Assembly: GCA_021825785.1 (NCBI GenBank) | Contig: JAKAGP010000087.1 | Coordinates: 1-7,147 of the forward strand | Origin: Nitrospirota bacterium | GTDB taxonomy: Bacteria > Nitrospirota > Thermodesulfovibrionia > Thermodesulfovibrionales > JdFR-88 | Length of the DNA stretch: 7,147 nucleotides | Direction of reading: 5' to 3' | Shown here: positions 1 to 5,218 of the stretch, piece after piece | Numbering within the stretch: the stretch's first letter is position 1 | How the letters are laid out: the number at the start of each line of letters is the position of its first letter | Notes under the pieces: model-generated | What the model saw: the letters and a program-made list of their open reading frames with translations, nothing else | The model's database searches: none | Told to the model about the DNA's origin: nothing | Program-made: the position numbers and the translations under genes

Positions 1-16
1 GCTTTGTCTCCGGCAT

Positions 17-307
17 TCAGAACACCAGCAGCCGGTCGCACCAGCGCACCATGGAGATATTGTCGTACTGGCTTCCAGCCTGTATCTCGCCAGGCAGTTC
101 AAGGTTTCGCTGCCCGCGGTTTAAATCGCATACGTTCACCTTGAGCCTTCCGGACACCGTATTTATGAATTCAAGGTCCTTCGACATGAAACATCCGTCG
201 TCCATAAGGAATATGTTTACCTCATCCCCTCTCCTTATGGCGGCCCTCAGGATGGGCACAACCATTTCCCGGTAACCGGAGTCCGTTATCAAAACCCCAA
301 GCCTCAT
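17..307 (-). CDS. DsrE/TusD-like sulfur-carrier family protein
   Basis: This is a 96-residue cytosolic protein with the DsrE/DsrF/TusD-like alpha/beta layout. A first strand at residues 2-8 (RLGVLIT) is followed by a helix with Arg-rich residues, then a strand at 29-35 (EVNIFLM) leading into DDGC (36-39), then LKVNVC (55-60), and a final strand RLLVF at the C-terminus. Cys60 sits at the end of the third strand, where DsrE-type proteins carry their persulfide-accepting cysteine; Cys39 and Cys90 are the other two cysteines. The family passes sulfur between partner proteins, so a sulfur-relay role is inferred, with the partner unknown. The start is chosen because the first strand begins at residue 2, leaving no room for a later start. 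There is no Shine-Dalgarno upstream of it. An ATG directly follows the stop, but too little sequence remains to call a downstream gene. Confidence 0.75.
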   Translation of the reverse strand: MRLGVLITDSGYREMVVPILRAAIRRGDEVNIFLMDDGCFMSKDLEFINTVSGRLKVNVCDLNRGQRNLELPGEIQAGSQYDNISMVRWCDRLLVF

Positions 308-313
308 GCGCTG

Positions 314-322
314 ATTATAACA
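314..322 (-). promoter_or_regulatory. Extended -10 promoter for the DsrE-like gene
   Basis: On the minus strand the bases read TGTTATAAT, a perfect TATAAT with the TGn extension upstream. No good -35 lies 16-18 bp upstream (the site reads ACTCTA), which is usual for extended -10 promoters. The hexamer ends 6 bases before the A of the start codon at 307, so transcription would begin at or within a base or two of the ATG and leave no room for a ribosome binding site. That it is used in vivo is an inference. Confidence 0.5.
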
Positions 323-377
323 AATATTGTTTTTAGTAGAGTTCCATAGTTTAGAAAGGAAAAGCTTTGCAAAATAT

Positions 378-396
378 TTTTAGGCTTTTTTAGGCT
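378..396 (+). repeat. Tandem TTTTAGGCT repeat in AT-rich divergent gap
   Basis: TTTTAGGCT occurs at 378-386 and again at 388-396, ten bases (about one helical turn) apart; the unit TAGGCTTTTT is repeated exactly at 381-390 and 391-400. A third TTTTAGGCT lies at 490-498, between the -35 and -10 of the carboxykinase promoter. Just downstream of the pair is a 12-bp perfect palindrome of an A-tract and a T-tract (404-415). The stretch 308-530 contains no gene. The repeats could be binding sites for a regulator of either divergent gene, or simply low-complexity AT-rich sequence. Confidence 0.4.
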
Positions 397-474
397 TTTT
401 TTTGAAAAATTTTTCATTTTTTGCTCCGCTAATTAGAAAAAAATGGCCCGAAGTGAAGAAAATCACGCTTTAAG

Positions 475-503
475 TTGACAAATTTTACATTTTAGGCTAA
501 AAA
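475..503 (+). promoter_or_regulatory. Sigma-70-type promoter for the carboxykinase homologue
   Basis: A perfect TTGACA (475-480) is followed after 17 bp by TAAAAA (498-503), four of six matches to the -10 consensus. Transcription would start near 510. The mRNA would have a leader of about 20 bases carrying GGAGG (521-525), five bases before the ATG at 531. The spacer contains the third TTTTAGGCT copy of this gap, so a protein bound there would block RNA polymerase. Confidence 0.55.
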
Positions 504-530
504 TATCTAATCGAATTCTTGGAGGCATGA

Positions 531-2195
531 ATGGCAACTTTCCAGAAAAAACCGTTATCGGCGTGGAGGGCGGCGGTAGAATCCGCCTTTCTGGCAAATT
601 CCGTAAGAAAGGTGGGGATGGCTGATCTGTACCAGCTTGCCCTGAAGCAGCCTGAAGTCATTGAGACCACGGAACCCATGTACCAGCCGGAGCGGTTCGG
701 CCTCCCGCCGGATGCAAAGGTGCTCATATCAAATGACGGAGGGGTTGTGGGCAGGACCGCCAAGGCAAGGCGGCTTGTCAGGGAGCTTTCAAAAGAAGAC
801 AGGGACAAGCTGCAAGGCATCCTGCTGGAGGCGCTTTACCAGTTGAACCGCAGGCCGGGCCTATGGCTTGAGGGAATAGTTGGGCTGCACCCCAGCTTCA
901 TGATAAAGGCCCATCTGCTCTCACCGGAAACGGACGCCAAGAACATGATGGACTGGGGGTTCAATTTCATGCCGTTCATAGAGCCTTGGGCCACTACGTT
1001 CAGGAAATCCAGGGTGCTCAACGAGCCCGATATCCTCGTCGTGGCGGATCCCGAATGGAAGCATCCGGACCATCCAAGCGGGCTGGTCATAATAGACGAA
1101 AAGGAAAACTGCATCGCCATCCTGGGCATGAGGTATTTCGGCGAAAGGAAAAAAGGCACTCTGACCCTGGCCTGGACGGTAGGTGTGCGCCATAACATGG
1201 TGGCCTGCCATGGCGGGATCAAAACCATTGGCAACAACCCTCCCGTGGCAGTCTTTGGACTGTCAGGCTCCGGCAAATCCTCCATAACCAACAGTCTGGA
1301 CCATGAGGGTACGCTGAAGCCCAGTGAAAAGGTGACCGTGGTGCACGATGACGCCTTCCTCATAGATTTCGAGAACAACCTTACTACGGCGCTTGAACCC
1401 TCTCTCTTTGACAAGACGGACGCGGTCCGGTTCAACGATCCTATCATCCGCTATTTTTACTCTGCGCAGAACGTGGCCGTCCTCGAAACGCCCGGGGGTG
1501 AACGGAAGATAGTGGCCGAGGACATAAGGAACGACAACGGCCGCTGCATAAAGTCCCGTGACATGTTCAACCATGCCGATTTCTGCGCTGCGCCCGGCAA
1601 GGTCATATGGCTGCAGAAGGACACCAGCCTGCCTCCCATATGCAAGATAAATTCAGCGGGCCTGGCCGTGGCAATGGGGGCCTCGCTTTCAACGCTCAGG
1701 GCCAAAGGGGTGGAAAACGTGGACCCCAAGGAGCTGAATAAACTGGTAATAGAGCCATTCGCCAACCCCTTCCGGGTGCATCCCCTGCTTCTTGACTGCC
1801 AGCAGTTCATGAAGCTGTTCAAGGCCGGCTGCGAGTGCTACATTATGAACACCCACGCCTTCGGGCTTCCCGAGGGCCTTATAGACATCCCCAAGGAGCT
1901 TTCGTTAAAGATCATGACCGAGCTTGTGCGGGGCAATATAGAATGGCGGGACTGGAAGCGCTTCCAGGGCCTGTCCATCCCTAAAAACGGAAACGACCTC
2001 TTCGGTCCGGACTACGATAAAAAATACAAGCCGCAGAGGGTTGCCGCCTATATGGAGTTCCTCCGCGACCGTATGCAGGACAGGATCACTTATCTCTCTA
2101 ACAAGAGGGACCTGGAGCAGGACATGGACAGTTCTTTCATAGACCCCCTTGTAGTGGCAAGGACAGTGATAGACAAGGTGCTGAACCCGGTTTAA
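531..2195 (+). CDS. Divergent ATP-type phosphoenolpyruvate carboxykinase homologue
   Basis: This 554-residue protein is near the length of ATP-dependent PEP carboxykinase (about 540), which interconverts oxaloacetate + ATP and PEP + CO2 + ADP in gluconeogenesis. Likely matches to the family's catalytic positions, by motif and spacing, are the GRTAKAR segment (Arg75; family GRSPKDK), YFGERKKG (202-209, metal-ligand Lys208), His227 exactly 19 residues later, a P-loop GLSGSGKS (243-250), an Asp pair (273-274, kinase-2 metal ligand) and Arg338 in NGRCIKS. Several signatures differ: GLSGTGKTT has become GLSGSGKSS, GDDEHGW has become HDDAFLI, the loop ADAFGVLPPVSKL is reduced to DTSLPPICKI, and NTGWTGG has become NTHAFGLPE. 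The fold is clear. The same reaction is plausible, but a different substrate or regulatory role is possible, so no pckA symbol is given. A good GGAGG fixes the start. The gene stands alone between its own promoter and terminator. Confidence 0.85.
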   Translation: MATFQKKPLSAWRAAVESAFLANSVRKVGMADLYQLALKQPEVIETTEPMYQPERFGLPPDAKVLISNDGGVVGRTAKARRLVRELSKEDRDKLQGILLEALYQLNRRPGLWLEGIVGLHPSFMIKAHLLSPETDAKNMMDWGFNFMPFIEPWATTFRKSRVLNEPDILVVADPEWKHPDHPSGLVIIDEKENCIAILGMRYFGERKKGTLTLAWTVGVRHNMVACHGGIKTIGNNPPVAVFGLSGSGKSSITNSLDHEGTLKPSEKVTVVHDDAFLIDFENNLTTALEPSLFDKTDAVRFNDPIIRYFYSAQNVAVLETPGGERKIVAEDIRNDNGRCIKSRDMFNHADFCAAPGKVIWLQKDTSLPPICKINSAGLAVAMGASLSTLRAKGVENVDPKELNKLVIEPFANPFRVHPLLLDCQQFMKLFKAGCECYIMNTHAFGLPEGLIDIPKELSLKIMTELVRGNIEWRDWKRFQGLSIPKNGNDLFGPDYDKKYKPQRVAAYMEFLRDRMQDRITYLSNKRDLEQDMDSSFIDPLVVARTVIDKVLNPV

Positions 2196-2220
2196 AAAAA
2201 CACGAAAGGCTAAAGTTCGT

Positions 2221-2250
2221 AAAAAAGGGGGCGGAAACGCTCCTTTTTTT
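2221..2250 (+). terminator. Intrinsic terminator after the carboxykinase homologue
   Basis: A stem from 2221-2233 pairs with 2238-2250 around a GAAA tetraloop (2234-2237). The core is GGGGGCG against CGCTCCT with two G-U pairs, extended by A6/T6 pairing. The 3' arm ends in seven Ts, giving the U-tract. It lies 25 bases after the stop codon. The A-tract on the 5' side means it could also work on the opposite strand. Confidence 0.85.
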
Positions 2251-2445
2251 ATGTAAAGCGGTTAGCCGCCAGGTGATGACGGTTTCCCTTCGGGGGCTAT
2301 CAGCCCTCAAAAAATGTTAATCTATACATCAAACCATGAAAGAAGCAAAGGTTTACAAATGGATAGCGAGCGTCCCCCCCGAAGGGCAAGCGAGCGCATA
2401 TGATAAATAAGGAGGATCCTTACATTCGATTCCTGGAAGGAATAA
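2251..2445 (+). other. Structured leader region upstream of the M50 protease gene
   Basis: No convincing gene lies in these 195 bases, but they are rich in structure. CCCTTCGGGGG (2286-2296) and CCCCCGAAGGG (2376-2386) are a perfect 11-bp inverted repeat 79 bases apart. Small local hairpins compete with it: GCGG-TTAG-CCGC (2258-2269), CCC-TTCG-GGG (2286-2295) and GGGCT-ATC-AGCCC (2294-2306). AGCGAGCG occurs twice (2365-2372 and 2389-2396), 24 bases apart. A 24-codon ORF (2336-2410) has no ribosome binding site and is doubtful. No known riboswitch class is recognised. It may be an mRNA leader or the remnant of a small dispersed repeat. Confidence 0.4.
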
Positions 2446-3123
2446 ATGGATAGCATTTTAAGGCAGGTGTCCTTATCTCTTGTCCCTATCCTTATTGCCG
2501 TCACCCTTCATGAGGTGGCGCATGGATATGTGGCCTATCTCCAGGGGGACAGGACTGCGAAGTCGATGGGAAGGCTCACCCTCAATCCCCTGGCTCACAT
2601 AGACCCCATCGGCACAGTGCTCATGCCACTTGCTCTTCTTGTGTTGACGAAAGGGCAGTTCGTCTTCGGCTATGCCAAGCCGGTGCCCATAAACCCATAC
2701 AACTTCAAAAACCCCAGGAAGGGAATGGCGCTGAGCGCCCTTGCCGGGCCCGTGACTAACATGATGCTTGCCATCATAAGCGGCGTCCTGCTTACCTACG
2801 CCCTTTTACCCCTGGCCTTGACGGCAAGCCCCCAGGTGTTCAACAGCATCCTCAGGCCAGTGGGCGGGATGCTGAAACAGAGCATATGGGTAAACCTTCT
2901 GCTGGCCGCCTTCAATCTTATCCCCATCCCTCCGCTTGACGGCGGAAGGGTGCTGGCCGGTCTGCTTCCGGCAAGGCAGGCCTATACCTTTGAGAAGCTG
3001 GAGAGGTATGGTTTTATAATCGTCATGCTGCTTATATTCACCGGGCTTGCCTCTTATTTCATAGACCCCATGATGAGGTTTTTGCTGGTAATCATGAATA
3101 TCTTTACAAAAGGGAGTTTTTAG
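2446..3123 (+). CDS. Site-2 protease family (M50) membrane metalloprotease
   Basis: This 225-residue integral membrane protein has the M50 intramembrane zinc protease signatures. HEVAH (residues 22-26) in the first helix supplies two zinc histidines and the catalytic glutamate. NLIPIPPLDGGRV (157-169) supplies the third zinc ligand, Asp165. Between them LNPLAHIDPIGT (46-57) and SALAGPVTNMMLA (97-109) are also typical of the short bacterial subgroup that lacks a PDZ domain. Hydrophobic segments lie near 7-29, 55-70, 95-125, 147-165 and 187-220. Members of the family cleave peptide bonds within the membrane; the substrate is unknown. GGAAGG (2435-2440) sits five bases before the ATG. The stop is 4 bp before trpS, and M50-trpS pairing is common in bacterial genomes, so the two are probably co-transcribed without an obvious functional link. 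Confidence 0.92.
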   Translation: MDSILRQVSLSLVPILIAVTLHEVAHGYVAYLQGDRTAKSMGRLTLNPLAHIDPIGTVLMPLALLVLTKGQFVFGYAKPVPINPYNFKNPRKGMALSALAGPVTNMMLAIISGVLLTYALLPLALTASPQVFNSILRPVGGMLKQSIWVNLLLAAFNLIPIPPLDGGRVLAGLLPARQAYTFEKLERYGFIIVMLLIFTGLASYFIDPMMRFLLVIMNIFTKGSF

Positions 3124-3127
3124 GCAT

Positions 3128-4111
3128 ATGAAAAGGGTTTTAAGCGGGATGCAGGCAAGCGGGAAGCTCCACCTGGGCAACCTGGTGGGAGCCCTTCAGA
3201 ACTGGGTGCGGCTCCAGGACCAGTATGAGTGCTTCTACTTTGTCGCGGACTGGCACGCGCTCACCTCGGGGTATCAGAACCCATCAGTTATAAAAGAAAG
3301 CACGATGGACCTGCTTTTGAATTTCCTGTCTGCGGGGCTGGACCCGGAAAAATGCACAATATTCATCCAGTCCATGGTGCCCGAACATACCGAGCTTCAT
3401 CTGGTCCTTTCCATGGTCACCCCGCTTGGCTGGCTGGAAAGGGTCCCCACGTACAAGGAAAAAAGAGAGGAACTGCAGGACAGGGACTTGTCCACCTACG
3501 GATTCCTTGGATACCCGGTTTTGCAGTCCGCCGATATCCTCCTATACAGGGCGGACTACGTGCCCGTGGGCCAGGACCAGCTCCCACACCTGGAGATAAC
3601 CCGGGAGATCGCCCGCAGGTTCAATCACCTGTATGGCGCAGTTTTGCCGGAGCCCGATGGACTCCTGACCGAATTCCCCAAGGTGCCGGGAGTGGATGGC
3701 AGGAAGATGAGCAAGAGCTACGGCAACGCCATTTACCTTAGCGACACGCCTGAAGAGATGGTTTCAAAGATAAAAACGATGATGACCGACCCTGCCAGAA
3801 AGCGGCGCACCGATCCGGGCAACCCGGAGCTTTGCCCCGTTTACCATCTGCACAAGATATTCTCAACCTCCAAAGAGAAGGACTGGGTGGTGAAGGGGTG
3901 CATAAGCGCGGGCATAGGATGCCTGGACTGCAAGGGCGTGCTCATTAAGAATGTCACCCGCGTGCTGGAGCCGATCTGGGAGAAAAGAAAGTCCCTCAAG
4001 GAAAACCCCGCCTACCTGAAAGATGTGGTGAACGAAGGGGCAAAAAAAGCGGGAGGAGCCGCAAGGGCCACTATGGCCGCCGTAAAAGATGCCCTCGGGT
4101 GGTTTTCCTGA
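3128..4111 (+). CDS. trpS: Tryptophanyl-tRNA synthetase, possible Fe-S type
   Basis: This cytosolic class I synthetase charges tRNA-Trp with tryptophan using ATP. Its 327 residues match the usual bacterial length. The HIGH-type motif is HLGN (15-18) within SGKLHLGNLVGAL, and the KMSKS loop is exact (193-197). GWLERVPTYK (101-110), ADILLYRADYVPVGQDQ (135-151) and DPGNPELCPV (229-238) are typical of the family. Four cysteines, C236, C258, C265 and C268, form C-x21-C-x6-C-x2-C. This closely matches the cluster-binding pattern described for the [4Fe-4S] TrpRS of Thermotoga maritima, so a cluster next to the anticodon-binding region is likely. The ATG follows the M50 stop by 4 bp; a GGGAG lies 11 bases upstream, inside the protease gene, so translation may be coupled. 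No clear intrinsic terminator follows. Confidence 0.97.
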   Translation: MKRVLSGMQASGKLHLGNLVGALQNWVRLQDQYECFYFVADWHALTSGYQNPSVIKESTMDLLLNFLSAGLDPEKCTIFIQSMVPEHTELHLVLSMVTPLGWLERVPTYKEKREELQDRDLSTYGFLGYPVLQSADILLYRADYVPVGQDQLPHLEITREIARRFNHLYGAVLPEPDGLLTEFPKVPGVDGRKMSKSYGNAIYLSDTPEEMVSKIKTMMTDPARKRRTDPGNPELCPVYHLHKIFSTSKEKDWVVKGCISAGIGCLDCKGVLIKNVTRVLEPIWEKRKSLKENPAYLKDVVNEGAKKAGGAARATMAAVKDALGWFS

Positions 4112-4180
4112 TTTTCTTTTTTTGATTTTTGGTTCATAATTTTTTCCCTCCCTGTTGCTGAGAAAATTTTTAGGAAAAAG

Positions 4181-4229
4181 TCCTGAAACTGTAAAGTTTT
4201 CCGAAAGTTGTCAGGAATTCCTTACAGCT
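4181..4229 (+). promoter_or_regulatory. Candidate upstream activator region (nested inverted repeats)
   Basis: Two inverted repeats interlock here. TCCTGA (4181-4186) pairs with TCAGGA (4211-4216), and CTGTAA (4189-4194) pairs with TTACAG (4222-4227). With flanks the second repeat matches at 9 of 11 positions, and its arms are 33 bp apart. A perfect 10-bp palindrome, AGGAATTCCT, occupies 4213-4222, and AAAGTT is repeated 11 bp apart (4193, 4204). The block ends about 50 bp upstream of the candidate -24 element. That is close for an enhancer-binding activator but possible. The repeats are seen; a role as operator is inferred. Confidence 0.35.
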
Positions 4230-4279
4230 TCTTTTAAGGCGTCATTTAAATATCTTTTGAAATCAATTGCTTTGCAGTG

Positions 4280-4293
4280 GGTATAGTTTTTGC
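4280..4293 (+). promoter_or_regulatory. Candidate sigma-54 (-24/-12) promoter of the PEP-CTERM gene
   Basis: GG (4280-4281) and GC (4292-4293) are separated by exactly 10 bp, the invariant RpoN geometry. The -12 half reads TTTGCA, a full match to TTGCA. The -24 half reads GTGGGTAT and is weaker than CTGGCAC. Transcription would begin near 4305, giving a leader of about 45 bases. No good sigma-70 -35/-10 pair was seen closer to the gene. If real, expression needs an ATP-dependent enhancer-binding activator such as PrsR. Confidence 0.45.
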
Positions 4294-4336
4294 AATATGA
4301 ATAATTAAGAAGTGGTAGTAAATTAAGGTTTTCAAA

Positions 4337-4342
4337 AAGGAG
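4337..4342 (+). promoter_or_regulatory. Ribosome binding site that fixes a GTG start
   Basis: AAGGAG lies seven bases before the GTG at 4350. The protein read from that GTG begins directly with a basic signal-peptide n-region, MNRLR, so this start is preferred although it is not ATG. Confidence 0.75.
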
Positions 4343-4349
4343 TTCAAGG

Positions 4350-5069
4350 GTGAATAGATTAAGAATAATTTGTTTGGCGGCGTTGATTCTTATGGTGGCC
4401 GCTCCGGCAGCTTTTGCGACGCCTTATGTCGATGCCGGTGATTCCATTACGCTGTCCAGCGCCAATTGGACCGGCTATAGCGGCTACGGGGCCGGCATAA
4501 TGGACTTTAAAATAGCGGATGGTACAAATAAATTCACGATCGGAACGTTCTGCATCCAGGACAACGTGGACATCGGCTGGAGTACGTATACCATAGGGAA
4601 AGTGTCGGACATAGTCGGATTGAACCCCGCTACAAATACCTTCAACTCCTCGATAGCAGGTGAAGGTTCGCTTCAAGGCTCCGTCAACTGGCTCTATGCG
4701 CAATATTCGACCGGCCGGTTTGGTACGCTGGATTCCTCCCAGCAGGCCGATTTTCAAAATCTGCTTTGGGACCTCCAGGGTGAGGGCACGCTGGGATCGT
4801 TTTCAACGGATACGGATCCAACTGATCCCAACTATTCCGCTTGGTATGATGCCTATGAGAATGATTACTTGAAAAATAACCTTGCATCGGGTAACCCTTC
4901 AGGCAAATGGGGCACCGAGGTGCTCAACATTGTGGATTCCTGCGGGAACATCGAGCAAAACCAACTGGTTTACCAACCGGTACCGGAGCCTTCCACGCTG
5001 TTTCTTCTGGGTGCAGGCCTTGCGTGCGCGTTGCTTTTAAGAAGAAGATCGAAGACACGGAACATTTAA
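4350..5069 (+). CDS. PEP-CTERM sorting domain protein with Cys/Gln thioester-like motif
   Basis: This 239-residue exported protein starts with GTG. A signal peptide (1-23) has the n-region NRLR, a hydrophobic core and an AFA|TP cleavage site. The C-terminus is a textbook PEP-CTERM tail: VPEPST (211-216), a transmembrane stretch (217-230) and a basic end, RRRSK. Exosortase recognises this tail and cleaves the protein during surface sorting, usually in exopolysaccharide-producing bacteria. The mature domain (24-208) is Ser/Thr/Gly/Asn-rich with aromatics. It holds GTFCIQ (65-70, Cys68) and FQNLLW (135-140, Gln136), resembling the YC and TQxxxW motifs of Gram-positive thioester adhesin domains. 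The only other mature-region cysteine before the tail is Cys198, so a Cys68-Cys198 disulfide is the main alternative. The gene is monocistronic, with its own terminator. No exosortase is nearby, which is common for dispersed targets. The molecular function is not known. Confidence 0.9.
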   Translation: MNRLRIICLAALILMVAAPAAFATPYVDAGDSITLSSANWTGYSGYGAGIMDFKIADGTNKFTIGTFCIQDNVDIGWSTYTIGKVSDIVGLNPATNTFNSSIAGEGSLQGSVNWLYAQYSTGRFGTLDSSQQADFQNLLWDLQGEGTLGSFSTDTDPTDPNYSAWYDAYENDYLKNNLASGNPSGKWGTEVLNIVDSCGNIEQNQLVYQPVPEPSTLFLLGAGLACALLLRRRSKTRNI

Positions 5070-5093
5070 CAAACGTTCTCGATAAAAACTTAA

Positions 5094-5126
5094 GGGGACA
5101 TGCCATTTGGCATGGCCCCCTTTTTT
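5094..5126 (+). terminator. Intrinsic terminator after the PEP-CTERM gene
   Basis: GGGGACATGCC (5094-5104) pairs with GGCATGGCCCC (5109-5119) around an ATTT loop. The stem has six perfect pairs, one A-G mismatch and four G-C pairs. A C and six Ts follow (5120-5126). It begins 25 bases after the stop. The next 90 bases up to the nitroreductase start are strongly A-rich and hold no gene. Confidence 0.9.
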
Positions 5127-5218
5127 ATTGCAGCCGTAAAAATAAAAATAAAATAAAAAGCAAAACAAAAAGTCAAAAAGGCCATTTTGTTGGGGTAAGA
5201 TAGGCCAGGAGGTCCTTT

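Noticed and set aside
1..16. An ATG on the minus strand directly after the DsrE-like stop codon, which could begin a co-transcribed gene.
   Set aside because: Only five codons remain before the edge and no ribosome binding site is clear.
836..1447. A 203-codon minus-strand open frame inside the carboxykinase gene.
   Set aside because: It is antisense to a well-supported gene, its translation resembles no protein family, and it has no ribosome binding site. It is a by-product of the coding strand's base composition.
2270..2308. GGTGATGACGG followed by short hairpins, faintly like the start of a fluoride riboswitch.
   Set aside because: The second half lacks the conserved CTGATG segment and the pseudoknot partners cannot be placed, and the downstream genes are not fluoride-related.
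2409..2421. AAGGAGGATCCTT, a strong Shine-Dalgarno-like sequence 25-30 bases before the protease ATG.
   Set aside because: No start codon follows at a workable distance, and GGAAGG at 2435-2440 is correctly placed for the real start.
3229..3741. A 170-codon alternative frame inside trpS.
   Set aside because: It overlaps the HIGH-KMSKS region of an intact synthetase, is Gly/Pro/Arg-rich, and has no family motif.
5137..5180. An A-rich tract with irregular TAAAAA and CAAAA units before the nitroreductase gene.
   Set aside because: The units are not exact and no CRISPR-like or tandem periodicity holds. It is best read as an AT-rich, possibly curved, upstream region.
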